DNA from: Sphingomonas naphthae
Lineage (GTDB): Bacteria > Pseudomonadota > Alphaproteobacteria > Sphingomonadales > Sphingomonadaceae
Length of the DNA: 64,000 nt
Assembly: GCF_028607085.1 (NCBI RefSeq)
Contig: NZ_CP117411.1
Span: 2,790,001 to 2,854,000, forward strand
Reading direction: 5' to 3'
Below, in pieces: positions 7,711 to 14,576 of the stretch. Position 1 is the first letter of the stretch. Each line of letters starts with the position of its first letter. The notes under the pieces were generated by a model that was not told the origin of the DNA, ran no database searches, and saw only the letters and a list, made by a program, of their open reading frames with translations. Position numbers and translations under genes: made by a program.

Positions 7711-7735
7711 TGAACCTGGTCAGTCACTGCCCGTT
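7711..7735 (+). promoter_or_regulatory. EcfG-like promoter of the SplB-like gene
   Basis: TGAAC-N16-CGTT differs by one base from the alphaproteobacterial general-stress sigma consensus GGAAC-N16/17-CGTT. Its -10 lies 8 bp before ATG 7744, which would make the transcript nearly leaderless or favour ATG 7765. Confidence 0.35.
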
Positions 7736-7743
7736 GTCGCGCG

Positions 7744-8832
7744 ATGGGATCTTCTGCCCCTTCGATGCCGCGTGCAGCAAAGCCCGTCCGCTGGCGGCGC
7801 GTACTCGTCACCCGCTCGGCGCGCGAGCATGCACACGGACTGAGGATTCTTGAGCGCGCTGCCGCCATCGGTATCGAGGTTGTCGAGCTGGCCGGGGACC
7901 GGCTCGTCCTGAACCCTCCTGGCGATCCGCGCGCAGCCTACGTCGACGCCAAGTCCACATTGGCCGTCGTCGTCGCGCCGCCCTCTAAGCGCAGGCTTCA
8001 GCCGATAGCGCCGAGTGCGGACTGGCGAGTGGACCTGGCCGAGGGCTGTCCGGCCCATTGCAGCTACTGCTATCTGGCCGGCTCGCTGAAGGGTCCTCCG
8101 ATCACGCGCGTATACGCCAATCTGGAGGAGATCCTCAACGTCCTGCCAGCCTATCTCGGCCAGGGGACGGTCACGTCGAGGAGCGCCGTTCGATCCAACG
8201 AGGGCACTACGTTCGAGGCATCCTGCTACACCGATCCGCTAGCTCTCGAGCCCCTGACCGGCTCGCTTTCCGCGCTGATCGAGTGGTTCGGCAACTGGGA
8301 CGTCGAGGCGCAGCTCCGCTTCACGACGAAGTTTGCCAACGTGGGCTCACTCTTGAATCAGGATCACCGTGGACGAACGCGGATGCGCGCCTCGATCAAT
8401 CCGAAGGCATTCGCGCGTTTCGAAGGGGGAACCGACCCCGTGGCGGATCGGCTCGACGCGCTGCGCCGGATGGCGATGGCAGGATACCCGGTCGGCCTCA
8501 CAATCGCGCCGATCATTGCGGCGCCTGCCTGGGAAGCCGCTTATGCCGAGCTCATTGAGGCCGCAGCACGCAGTCTCCAGGCCGTGTCGAACCTGGACCT
8601 CACGGTCGAGCTGATCACACACCGCTTCAACGCGGGATCCAAGGCGGTGCTCGAGACCTGGTATCCCGGCTCGGCGCTGGACATGAGCATTGAAGGCCGG
8701 GTTGCGAAGCGCACGAAGTTCGGCACGGAGAAGCTGGTATACGATGGCGAGACGATGCGGCGGTTACGCTCGTTCTTCGAACGAGAGGTTGCGATACGCT
8801 TTCCAGCTGCAGCCATTCTCTATTGGACCTGA
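7744..8832 (+). CDS. Spore photoproduct lyase-like radical SAM protein
   Basis: The 362-residue product (355 aa if ATG 7765 is used) has the radical-SAM cluster motif CPAHCSYC (CX3CX2C) near residue 105, in the context DLAEGCPAHCSYCYLAG. This is characteristic of the SplB family rather than classic CX3CX2C enzymes such as HemN. The conserved TxCYTDPLALEPLTGSL region and the C-terminal RFPAAAILYW also fit. SplB uses SAM and a 4Fe-4S cluster to reverse spore-type thymine dimers. The host does not sporulate, so the role is probably another DNA or nucleotide radical repair reaction. It sits in a stress/DNA-repair region and has an EcfG-like promoter. Confidence 0.82.
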   Translation: MGSSAPSMPRAAKPVRWRRVLVTRSAREHAHGLRILERAAAIGIEVVELAGDRLVLNPPGDPRAAYVDAKSTLAVVVAPPSKRRLQPIAPSADWRVDLAEGCPAHCSYCYLAGSLKGPPITRVYANLEEILNVLPAYLGQGTVTSRSAVRSNEGTTFEASCYTDPLALEPLTGSLSALIEWFGNWDVEAQLRFTTKFANVGSLLNQDHRGRTRMRASINPKAFARFEGGTDPVADRLDALRRMAMAGYPVGLTIAPIIAAPAWEAAYAELIEAAARSLQAVSNLDLTVELITHRFNAGSKAVLETWYPGSALDMSIEGRVAKRTKFGTEKLVYDGETMRRLRSFFEREVAIRFPAAAILYWT

Positions 8833-8850
8833 CGAGGGCGTTTGCTGCTC

Positions 8851-9054
8851 TCAGCCGGAGCCACCTGGCTTCTTTTCGGCTATTTCGGTCTGACCTCCAT
8901 GCGCGAGGAGGCCGTCTTTCGGCTTCTTGCCGGAGTGGGGATTGGGATAAGCTCCGCCACCGGAATCTCCGCCGCCTTTCCGTCCGGTCGAGTCTTCTGC
9001 GGCACTATGATCGCCGCGACCCGGGACCTGGGTAGGGTTCTTTTCCTCTGCCAT
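8851..9054 (-). CDS. Small Gly/Pro-rich protein, sphingomonad-type
   Basis: A 67-residue polar protein rich in Gly, Pro, Lys and His (PTQVPGRGDHSA ... GGGAYPNPHSGKKP). The start at ATG 9054 is preceded by AAGGAG at good spacing, a strong argument that the gene is real. It is probably intrinsically disordered. I recall similar short proteins with a GGGAYPNPHSG stretch in sphingomonads, but no function is known. It lies tail-to-tail with the SplB-like gene and directly behind the small ORF at 9058-9243. Confidence 0.65.
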   Translation of the reverse strand: MAEEKNPTQVPGRGDHSAAEDSTGRKGGGDSGGGAYPNPHSGKKPKDGLLAHGGQTEIAEKKPGGSG

Positions 9055-9057
9055 CGT

Positions 9058-9243
9058 TCACTCCTTCCGCCCTACAACGCTCGGCGAACCTTTGGGTTGG
9101 CCGATAAAATAGCGATTGATCTCGGGCGAGGCCGCGAGGGTACTGCCATCGGAGCAGCAGAAGCAGGGGCGATCTGCCTTAGACGGCTTGCCCCCTAGTT
9201 GGTCAAAGGCGCGTTTGGATAACTCTTTTGGGGAGTTTGCCAT
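9058..9243 (-). CDS. Possible small protein (61 aa)
   Basis: The ORF begins MANSPKELSKRAFDQLGG and contains PCFCC. Its stop is three bases before the next start codon (9054), as in an operon. However, it has no Shine-Dalgarno, its ATG lies on the complement of the CATG shared with the start of the 9242-9547 gene, and its upstream region is that gene's coding strand. It may be real or only an open frame that supplies the downstream RBS. Confidence 0.35.
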   Translation of the reverse strand: MANSPKELSKRAFDQLGGKPSKADRPCFCCSDGSTLAASPEINRYFIGQPKGSPSVVGRKE

Positions 9244-9547
9244 GCCGTCGACGATCACTGCGAAATTCGACACACGCCGCGAAGCCGAGATGGCTGTTGA
9301 GCGCTTGGTTCAGGAGTTCCAGGTCGAGCGCACCGATATTTTCGTGACGACCGACGGCGATGAGAACAGCGCCGGGGACGAGACAGCGGGATCGGATAAT
9401 GCAGCAGCCGAGCCCACGACGGAGAGCAGGTCCGATGCAGCTCTGACGGGAAAGATCACAGTTTCGGTCGACGTTCAAGATGACAGTTCGGCTGCCAACG
9501 TTCGTGCCGCGCTCACCGAATTCGGCGGCAGTCCTCAAGCTAGCTGA
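9242..9547 (+). CDS. Small hypothetical protein, ferredoxin-fold-like (101 aa)
   Basis: The protein begins MPSTITAKFDTRREAEMAVERLVQ behind GGGGAG. The pattern beta strand - helix (DTRREAEMAVERLVQEFQV) - strand (IFVTTD) - acidic linker - strand (GKITVSVDV) - helix (AANVRAALTEFG) looks like an ACT/ferredoxin-type two-layer fold, as in general-stress proteins with a 'flipping' domain that track neighbouring residues. No catalytic motif is visible. It ends 7 bp before the ABC1 kinase gene and is probably co-transcribed with it. I do not recognise a named family with certainty. Confidence 0.7.
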   Translation: MPSTITAKFDTRREAEMAVERLVQEFQVERTDIFVTTDGDENSAGDETAGSDNAAAEPTTESRSDAALTGKITVSVDVQDDSSAANVRAALTEFGGSPQAS

Positions 9548-9554
9548 GTAGTTC

Positions 9555-10919
9555 ATGGCCGATGATCCTCGCGGCAGGTCTGTGCCGAGCGGACGACTGT
9601 CGCGATTTGGTCTCTTCGGTCGGATGGCCGGAGGGGTTGCTGGCGGCATGCTCGCGGAAGGCGCTAGGCGCTTGGCATCGGGCGATCGTCCAAAGATGAC
9701 CGATCTCCTGCTGACGCCTGGCAATGTGACCCGCGTCGCCGACCAGCTCGCGCACCTTCGGGGCGCTGCGATGAAGCTCGGCCAGATGATCTCCATGGAC
9801 GCGGGGGACATGCTGCCTGCCGAGCTTACCCAAATCCTCGCCCGGCTGCGGGACAACGCTCATCACATGCCGCCACCACAGCTCGACAAGGTCTTGCGCG
9901 AGGAATGGGGGACGGACTGGCGTAGGCGGTTCAAGTTCTTCCAAGCCCATCCGATTGCCGCGGCCTCGATTGGTCAGGTCCACCGTGCGGAGCTGCCGGA
10001 TGGCCGCGTCCTAGCGATAAAGGTTCAGTATCCAGGCGTGGCCGAAAGCATCGATGCGGACGTCGACAACGTGGCAACGCTCCTGCGCATCTCCGGCTTG
10101 CTGCCCCGAGAGCTCGACGTCGCGCCGCTCCTTTCCGAGGCGAAGCGGCAGCTGCACGAGGAGGCCGACTACCGGCGCGAGCTCGATATGCTCGAACGCT
10201 ATCGCATGCTCGTGGGCGAGGATCCGGCGTACGTGGTGCCCCAGGCGGATCCTGAATTCAGTACCGGTCGCGTCCTCGCGATGGACTTCGTGCCAGGTGA
10301 ACGGATCGAGGCGCTGGAGGGACGATCGCAGGAGGAGCGGGACGCCGCAGCCTCCGCTCTGGTGACGTTAGTGCTTCGCGAGCTGTTCGCGTGGGGCGTG
10401 ATGCAGACCGATCCCAACTTCGCCAACTACCGTTGGCAGGCGAACGAGGAGCTTCCGTCTGCTGGTCGGCTGGTCCTTCTGGATTTCGGTGCCGCTCGGC
10501 TGACCAAGCCGGAAACTCGCGCTGGCTATCACCAGCTGCTGTTGGCTGGCCTGTCCGGTAACCGTGACGAAGTCAGGGCGGCGGCGGTCGATGCCGGCTT
10601 CCTCGGAGCGGCCGCGGTCGAACGGCACGGTCCCGCAGTGGACGCGATGATCGACGTGATAATCGGTGAGCTCAATCGGCCTGGAGCGTTCGACTTCGGG
10701 GATCGCGCCTTCGTCTCCGTGATCCGCGATGAGGCAATGACCGTCGCCGAGGACCGCTTGACCTGGCATCTGCCTCCAGTCGATACCTTGTTCGTGCAAC
10801 GGAAGGTCAGCGGCACCGCGCTGCTATGTGCCCGCCTCAAGGCGCGTGTGGACATCCGGAAGATGATCGAAGCGTATCGAAATGTCGATCCAACGGGCTG
10901 CGCCGACGCCTCCATTTAG
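9555..10919 (+). CDS. ABC1/AarF/UbiB family atypical kinase
   Basis: The 454-residue protein has all the ABC1 hallmarks: the KxGQ motif (KLGQMISMD, about residue 75), an Ala-rich nucleotide loop (AAASIGQVHRA, about 138), the lysine in AIKVQYPG, DPNFAN (the DPxxxN catalytic region) and LDFGAA (DFG). UbiB/COQ8 members are needed for ubiquinone biosynthesis and act as ATPases or protein/lipid kinases. This shorter member, without the C-terminal transmembrane pair of UbiB, resembles stress-associated paralogues. It follows a small gene by 7 bp and precedes a cupin gene by about 56 bp. Confidence 0.9.
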   Translation: MADDPRGRSVPSGRLSRFGLFGRMAGGVAGGMLAEGARRLASGDRPKMTDLLLTPGNVTRVADQLAHLRGAAMKLGQMISMDAGDMLPAELTQILARLRDNAHHMPPPQLDKVLREEWGTDWRRRFKFFQAHPIAAASIGQVHRAELPDGRVLAIKVQYPGVAESIDADVDNVATLLRISGLLPRELDVAPLLSEAKRQLHEEADYRRELDMLERYRMLVGEDPAYVVPQADPEFSTGRVLAMDFVPGERIEALEGRSQEERDAAASALVTLVLRELFAWGVMQTDPNFANYRWQANEELPSAGRLVLLDFGAARLTKPETRAGYHQLLLAGLSGNRDEVRAAAVDAGFLGAAAVERHGPAVDAMIDVIIGELNRPGAFDFGDRAFVSVIRDEAMTVAEDRLTWHLPPVDTLFVQRKVSGTALLCARLKARVDIRKMIEAYRNVDPTGCADASI

Positions 10920-10975
10920 GGATCGGAACGTCGATCGCTCTCGTTCGTCCGGGAAGCGACGGACAGGAGTGAGAA

Positions 10976-11392
10976 ATGGCGATCTTCAACAAGGACATGG
11001 TCGAACTCGCGAGCAAGAACGAGCTCTGGCAGAAGGAGGTCTATCGAGACCCGAAGGTGCAGATCGTGCTGATGAGCATTCCGGCCGGTGAGGAGATCGG
11101 GTTGGAGACTCATCCCGCCGATCAGACCACCTTCATCGTTCATGGCGAGGCGAGCGTCGTGATCGAAGGCCATTCAACCAAGGCGGGCCCGAACCACCTG
11201 GTCGTCGTTCCGAAGGGCTCCGAGCACAACATCATCAACAAGGGTGCTGGCACGCTGAAGCTCTTCTCAGTCTACGCTCCGCCAGCTGAGCCGGAGGGCG
11301 CGGCGTTCAAGACGAAGGCTGAAGCCGAGGAGGCGGAGAAGGGCATCCTGTCCAAGGCAGCGGATAAGCTGAAGGGCATGATGGGCGGCTGA
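10976..11392 (+). CDS. Cupin domain protein
   Basis: A 138-residue single-cupin protein behind an AGGAG SD. Cupin motif 1 is visible as G...EIGLETHPADQTTFIVHGEASV (His and Glu/Asp ligands; conserved H of the GX5HXH pattern reduced to ETHPADQ), and motif 2 as LVVVPKGSEHNIINKG (P-x-G-x-x-H-x-x-x-N). This class binds a metal in a small beta-barrel and acts as a mannose-6-P-isomerase-like or stress protein. The C-terminal 40 residues are helical and charged (KAEAEEAEKGILSKAADKLKG). Substrate is unknown. It closes the 9.2-11.4 kb rightward gene group. Confidence 0.88.
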   Translation: MAIFNKDMVELASKNELWQKEVYRDPKVQIVLMSIPAGEEIGLETHPADQTTFIVHGEASVVIEGHSTKAGPNHLVVVPKGSEHNIINKGAGTLKLFSVYAPPAEPEGAAFKTKAEAEEAEKGILSKAADKLKGMMGG

Positions 11393-11445
11393 CGCCGTTC
11401 GGCGGCAGGCCCGCGTTTGAAGCAATCGCCCGTCGGCACAATCGA

Positions 11446-11637
11446 TCAGACGGTAAGATGCCCGCGCTGGTCGTCGGTAAGCACTCCGGCCATCCCGGGG
11501 ACCTCGTCGAGCTGACGGGTGTCCGTGAAGCGACCGCGCTCGTCTCGATACCTGGCGATCTCGAACCCGTGCCCCTTGAGCCCGTCAGCTGCGTCGAGCT
11601 CGTCTGCGGACGCGACGTTGATGTTGGTCATCGGCAC
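11446..11637 (-). CDS. Small helix-hairpin-helix (ComEA-like) protein
   Basis: A 63-residue protein beginning MPMTNINVASADELDAADG. This matches the ComEA-type HhH pattern (INxAxxxEL...lkGhgfeIAryRdErGrFtdtrqLdeVPGM). The family binds DNA or packs on partner proteins; here no signal peptide or membrane anchor is present, unlike ComEA. It begins 3 bp after the GST stop codon, so it is the second gene of an operon with GST. Its role is unknown. Confidence 0.72.
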   Translation of the reverse strand: MPMTNINVASADELDAADGLKGHGFEIARYRDERGRFTDTRQLDEVPGMAGVLTDDQRGHLTV

Positions 11638-11640
11638 GGC

Positions 11641-12270
11641 TCAGGACCTCGCTGGTGGGGACATGGGGCCACCGACCTCGATGGCCTTCCTGAGCCCCTG
11701 TGTCGCTTCCAGACGACCGAGGTACGACAGTATGTCGGGGTGCTCGTCGAGCTGGCCGGCCTTGCGCAGCGCGTCGAGAAGATAGCTCATCTGGATGTCG
11801 GCCAGGGTCAGCCGGTCTCCCAAGAGGTATGTGCGCCCGCGCACGCCATCCGCGATGTAGGAGAGGGTCTTCCTCAGTTCTGGTGCGGTGAAGCCGGCGA
11901 GCCCCTGCGAGAGGCCGCCCGTCATTGTGCCCAGCAAGGTGAGCATGACGGGAAGCGCAGCCGAGCTTTCGACGTAGTCGAGCCACTCGTCGTGTATCGC
12001 ACGATCAGGCGTCCCAGGTGCGGGAACGAGGCGGCCGTCGCCGTACTTCTGTTCGAGGTAGCGTAGGATGGCAGCGGATTCCGCAAGGACGAGGTCGTCG
12101 TCGACGAGAATCGGCGCCTTGCCGAGGGGGTGGACGTTAGCGAGCGCCGCTGGCGCTCTGAAATGCTCGTCACGTTCGTAGGTCTTGAGGTCGTAGTTGA
12201 GGCCGAGTTCCTCAAGGAGCCAAAGCACGCGGGTGGAGCGTGAGAAATTAAGGTGATGAAGCGTCAGCAT
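11641..12270 (-). CDS. Glutathione S-transferase
   Basis: The 209-residue protein begins MLTLHHLNFSRSTRVLWLLEELG. The N-terminal thioredoxin fold (1-80) has the active-site region NFSRSTR, the cis-Pro region GKAPIL and the glutathione-binding ESAAI. The C-terminal all-helical domain contains TLADIQMSY. It conjugates GSH to electrophiles or reduces peroxides; the class is close to bacterial beta/theta types with a Ser/Thr rather than Tyr nucleophile. An EcfG-like promoter (GGGAC-N17-CGTT, 12325-12300) lies 30 bp upstream. It forms an operon with the HhH protein. Confidence 0.9.
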   Translation of the reverse strand: MLTLHHLNFSRSTRVLWLLEELGLNYDLKTYERDEHFRAPAALANVHPLGKAPILVDDDLVLAESAAILRYLEQKYGDGRLVPAPGTPDRAIHDEWLDYVESSAALPVMLTLLGTMTGGLSQGLAGFTAPELRKTLSYIADGVRGRTYLLGDRLTLADIQMSYLLDALRKAGQLDEHPDILSYLGRLEATQGLRKAIEVGGPMSPPARS

Positions 12271-12299
12271 GTACCTGCCTTAGTCTATCTGCCTGCCCC

Positions 12300-12325
12300 A
12301 ACGTCCGGGTGCCCACGTCGGTCCC
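12300..12325 (-). promoter_or_regulatory. EcfG-like promoter of the GST gene
   Basis: On the minus strand GGGAC-N17-CGTT differs from GGAAC-N17-CGTT by one base. The -10 lies 30 bp before the GST start codon. Confidence 0.4.
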
Positions 12326-12395
12326 CGCGATCCTTCTAGGATCAGCTAGATGGCAGGACGCTAGAAGCCGGGTTTGCTCACGCCAGCTTTGGCGC

Positions 12396-12409
12396 TTGAC
12401 CAAAATCAA
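12396..12409. promoter_or_regulatory. FNR/FixK-like box before the arylesterase gene
   Basis: TTGACCAAAATCAA matches TTGAT-N4-ATCAA in 9 of 10 conserved positions. It lies 67 bp upstream of ATG 12476. A similar site, TTGACTCAAATCAA, precedes the BLUF gene. Confidence 0.5.
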
Positions 12410-12475
12410 GCTAACCGCCCCGAAGGATGTGGAAAACTCCGCACCGATCACCATCTTCAGATTATAAAATTGGAC

Positions 12476-13075
12476 ATGTTCGGAGGATCGCACACGGACC
12501 TTTCTCCACTAATTCTCGCCTTCGGCGACAGCCTGACGGCCGGTTACGGACTCGGCGCTAAGGAGTCGTTCGCGGCGCAACTGGAGGCGTCGATCCGGGG
12601 CCGCATGCCATTGGCGCGGGTGCAGAACGCGGGCGTTTCCGGCGACACCTCCGAACGCGCCCTGGCGCGCCTTCCGAGACTGCTTTCTTCGCTTCTTCGC
12701 CGGCCGGATCTGGCGATCGTGGAGTTGGGAGCGAACGATTTTCTGCGTGGCATCCCTCTCGAGCGGACTCGCGCGAACCTCGACGCGATCATCACCGAAT
12801 TGAGCCGGTGTGGCATCCCCGTGATGCTGGCCGCGATGCAGGCGCCTCGGTCCCTCGGGGCCTTCGCTGAGAAGTGCGATGCGCTCTATGCCGATCTGGC
12901 CCGCAAGAATGCGATCCCGGTCGTCCCGTTCTTTCCCGCTGGGGTCATTGGCAACCCCGGGCTCACGCTTCCCGACCGCATCCATCCAAATGCGGCTGCG
13001 ATCCGGTTGATCGTCCGGGGAATGTTGCCGGCCGTCTTGGACGCGCTGATTTCGCAGCGGGGGATCGCCGCCTGA
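12476..13075 (+). CDS. Arylesterase / TesA-like SGNH hydrolase
   Basis: Start ATG 12476 gives a 199-residue protein, the usual TesA/arylesterase core length. Block I ILAFGDSLTAGYG holds the nucleophilic Ser. Block II has the Gly in NAGVSGDT, block III is GANDFLRG (Asn oxyanion), and block V is DRIHPN with catalytic Asp and His. The family hydrolyses aryl esters, thioesters and lysophospholipids. Periplasmic homologues have a signal peptide, but this start gives none (MFGGSHTDLSPL), so it is probably cytoplasmic unless a longer start is used. An FNR-like box precedes it. Confidence 0.9.
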   Translation: MFGGSHTDLSPLILAFGDSLTAGYGLGAKESFAAQLEASIRGRMPLARVQNAGVSGDTSERALARLPRLLSSLLRRPDLAIVELGANDFLRGIPLERTRANLDAIITELSRCGIPVMLAAMQAPRSLGAFAEKCDALYADLARKNAIPVVPFFPAGVIGNPGLTLPDRIHPNAAAIRLIVRGMLPAVLDALISQRGIAA

Positions 13076-13126
13076 AGGCGGATACCGAGGTGGTGAGCCG
13101 AGTTATTGTCGGATGAGGAGGCCTAG

Positions 13127-13390
13127 ATGGCTGGTGGTTGGACGCGCGATGGCGCGGTGCAGGATCAGATCGACGACACGATCACTGATGCGGTGCTCAG
13201 CGCCCGTGCGCGAATGCCGTTGGGTGAGAGTGCCGACTATTGCGACGACTGCGGAGACGAGATCCCGGAACGTCGGCGGCTAGCGTTGCCGGGGACGCGC
13301 ACATGCGTAGGATGCCAGTCGGCCCGAGATGCTGCGTATCGTCCGGCTGGTTTCAATCGTAGGGGCAGCAAGGACAGCCAGCTACGCTAA
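13127..13390 (+). CDS. TraR/DksA-type zinc finger protein
   Basis: An 87-residue protein behind a GAGGAGG SD. The C-terminal half has CDDCGDEIPERRR followed by TCVGCQ, i.e. C-X2-C-X17-C-X2-C, the C4 zinc finger of the short TraR/YbiI DksA family. The N-terminal half (DDTITDAVLSARARM) is a short helix rather than the long coiled coil of DksA. TraR-like proteins bind RNA polymerase through the secondary channel; whether this one does is unknown. It stands alone just before the IS66 insertion. The following 13391-13590 has no convincing gene. Confidence 0.85.
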   Translation: MAGGWTRDGAVQDQIDDTITDAVLSARARMPLGESADYCDDCGDEIPERRRLALPGTRTCVGCQSARDAAYRPAGFNRRGSKDSQLR

Positions 13391-13590
13391 TTGGCTTCGA
13401 TGGCTGCCGTCATCGGTGGCGCCAAGCACGGCAGCTGGCATCTGGTCATGACGACCCGCCACTCCCGCCTCGGCCGCCACGCCAATCGAACCGCCTAATC
13501 ACCGCTCCGGTCGCTGCCTTATCCTTTTGCTCGGCGATGCAGTTCGCTGGTGCTCAGCGCTAGGCTGCGGTCGCGTATCGGTCCGTTTCG

Positions 13591-13615
13591 GGAACGTCAT
13601 CGCGCCGTGCATGTT
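13591..13615 (+). promoter_or_regulatory. EcfG-like promoter of the split DUF4403 gene
   Basis: GGAAC-N16-TGTT has an exact -35 and one mismatch in the -10 (CGTT). It lies 45 bp before the IS66 insertion point and would have driven the DUF4403 lipoprotein gene. Confidence 0.35.
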
Positions 13616-13659
13616 TTCGTCGCGATCCTCGAAGAAGGGCTGGTGGAGATTGGCGCAGT
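13611..13659 (+). pseudogene. 5' fragment of the DUF4403 lipoprotein gene, cut off by IS66
   Basis: When IS66 and one copy of its 8-bp target duplication are removed, the frame entering the insertion from the left (ATG 13611, or TTG 13650 behind GGTGGAG) continues without a stop into the DUF4403 frame at 16168. The true start must lie in or near this fragment, because no ATG, GTG or TTG exists in the right-hand piece before the lipobox. Confidence 0.55.
13652..13659. repeat. IS66 target-site duplication, left copy
   Basis: GGCGCAGT here is repeated exactly at 16168-16175. Eight base pairs is the standard IS66 duplication. Confidence 0.9.
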
Positions 13660-13721
13660 GTAAGCGCGAAAACGTCCCCACATTTTCGTAGGCGCTGATC
13701 TGGCTATGTTTCGCCCCTCGT

Positions 13722-14159
13722 TTGAAGGGTATCGTAGTGGCCGATGATGTAAGAACATTCGAAACAGGTTTCGAAAGGCAGGAGGGCCAGCGGCCCTCGC
13801 GTATGGATGTCATTCCAGCAGGACCGATGCGGCGTCGGTGGTCGGCCGAGGCCAAGGCCCGGATCATTGCGTCGAGTTTTGAACCCGGCGCCAACATCGC
13901 AGAAATTGCACGAACGCATGGACTGCTACCGCAGCAGCTCTACGCTTGGCGGCACGACAGTATTCCGGGCAAGCGCCTTTCCAACAAGAAGCTGGGCTTT
14001 GTCCCGGCGATGATTGAAGATGCGGGCGTCACTGGCTCGGCTGATGATGGAAGCGATGAGATCGTGATCCGCACGGCCGCCCTTGCTATCCACGTGCCAC
14101 CGGGCGCGAGCGAGGAAAATATCGCCCGGGTGCTCGCCGCTGTGAGCCGGTCGGGATGA
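13722..14159 (+). CDS. tnpA: IS66 accessory protein TnpA
   Basis: The 145-residue ORF (TTG 13722; ATG 13803 is a plausible later start) contains the HTH of the IS66 OrfA/TnpA family: RRRWSAEAKARIIASSFEPG ... IAEIARTHGLLPQQLYAWRH, about residues 36-80. It is required with TnpB and TnpC for IS66 transposition and probably binds the ends. It overlaps tnpB by 4 bp (ATGA). Confidence 0.9.
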   Translation: MKGIVVADDVRTFETGFERQEGQRPSRMDVIPAGPMRRRWSAEAKARIIASSFEPGANIAEIARTHGLLPQQLYAWRHDSIPGKRLSNKKLGFVPAMIEDAGVTGSADDGSDEIVIRTAALAIHVPPGASEENIARVLAAVSRSG

Positions 14160-14509
14160 TCATCCCGCCAGGGCCGCTCAAGGTGATGGTGGCGACAAAG
14201 CCGGTCGACTTCAGGAAAGGTGCCGTCAGCCTCGCGGCGCTGGTCGAGCATGAACTCGGACTCAAGCCCTTCTCGGGGGTGGTCTTCATCTTCCGCTCGA
14301 AGCGGGCGAACAGGATCAAGCTGCTGGTCTGGGACGGCACCGGCCTGGTGCTTGTGAGCAAGGTTTTGCAGACCGGAGGCTTTCATTGGCCGCGGGCGCA
14401 CGATGGCGTGATGCGGCTGTCGGCATCGCAGGCGTCGGCCTTGTTCGAAGGGCTGCAATGGTCGAAAATGCACACGCCACGCACCCAGGTTCCGGTGACG
14501 ACGCGATAG
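14156..14509 (+). CDS. tnpB: IS66 accessory protein TnpB
   Basis: The 117-residue protein is the typical IS66 Orf2: KVMVATKPVDFRKGAVSLAA near the start, then VVFIFRSKRANRIKLLVWDGTG. The C-terminus WSKMHTPRTQVPV is slightly divergent from the usual W..L. Length and motifs are normal. It starts inside the last codons of tnpA, so translation is coupled. Confidence 0.95.
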   Translation: MIIPPGPLKVMVATKPVDFRKGAVSLAALVEHELGLKPFSGVVFIFRSKRANRIKLLVWDGTGLVLVSKVLQTGGFHWPRAHDGVMRLSASQASALFEGLQWSKMHTPRTQVPVTTR

Positions 14510-14576
14510 GTCGCATGCCTGATTCCCCTGATCGAAAGGCCATTGCGGACCGCCCGAAAACTGCCAGAAATGGGGC

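Noticed and set aside
10924-10946. GGAAC...CGTT before the cupin gene
   Set aside because: Spacing is only 12 bp, not the 16-17 required for EcfG promoters.
13400-13498. 32-aa ORF MAAVIGGAKHGSWHLVM...
   Set aside because: No RBS, too short and no known family; could be a decayed fragment.
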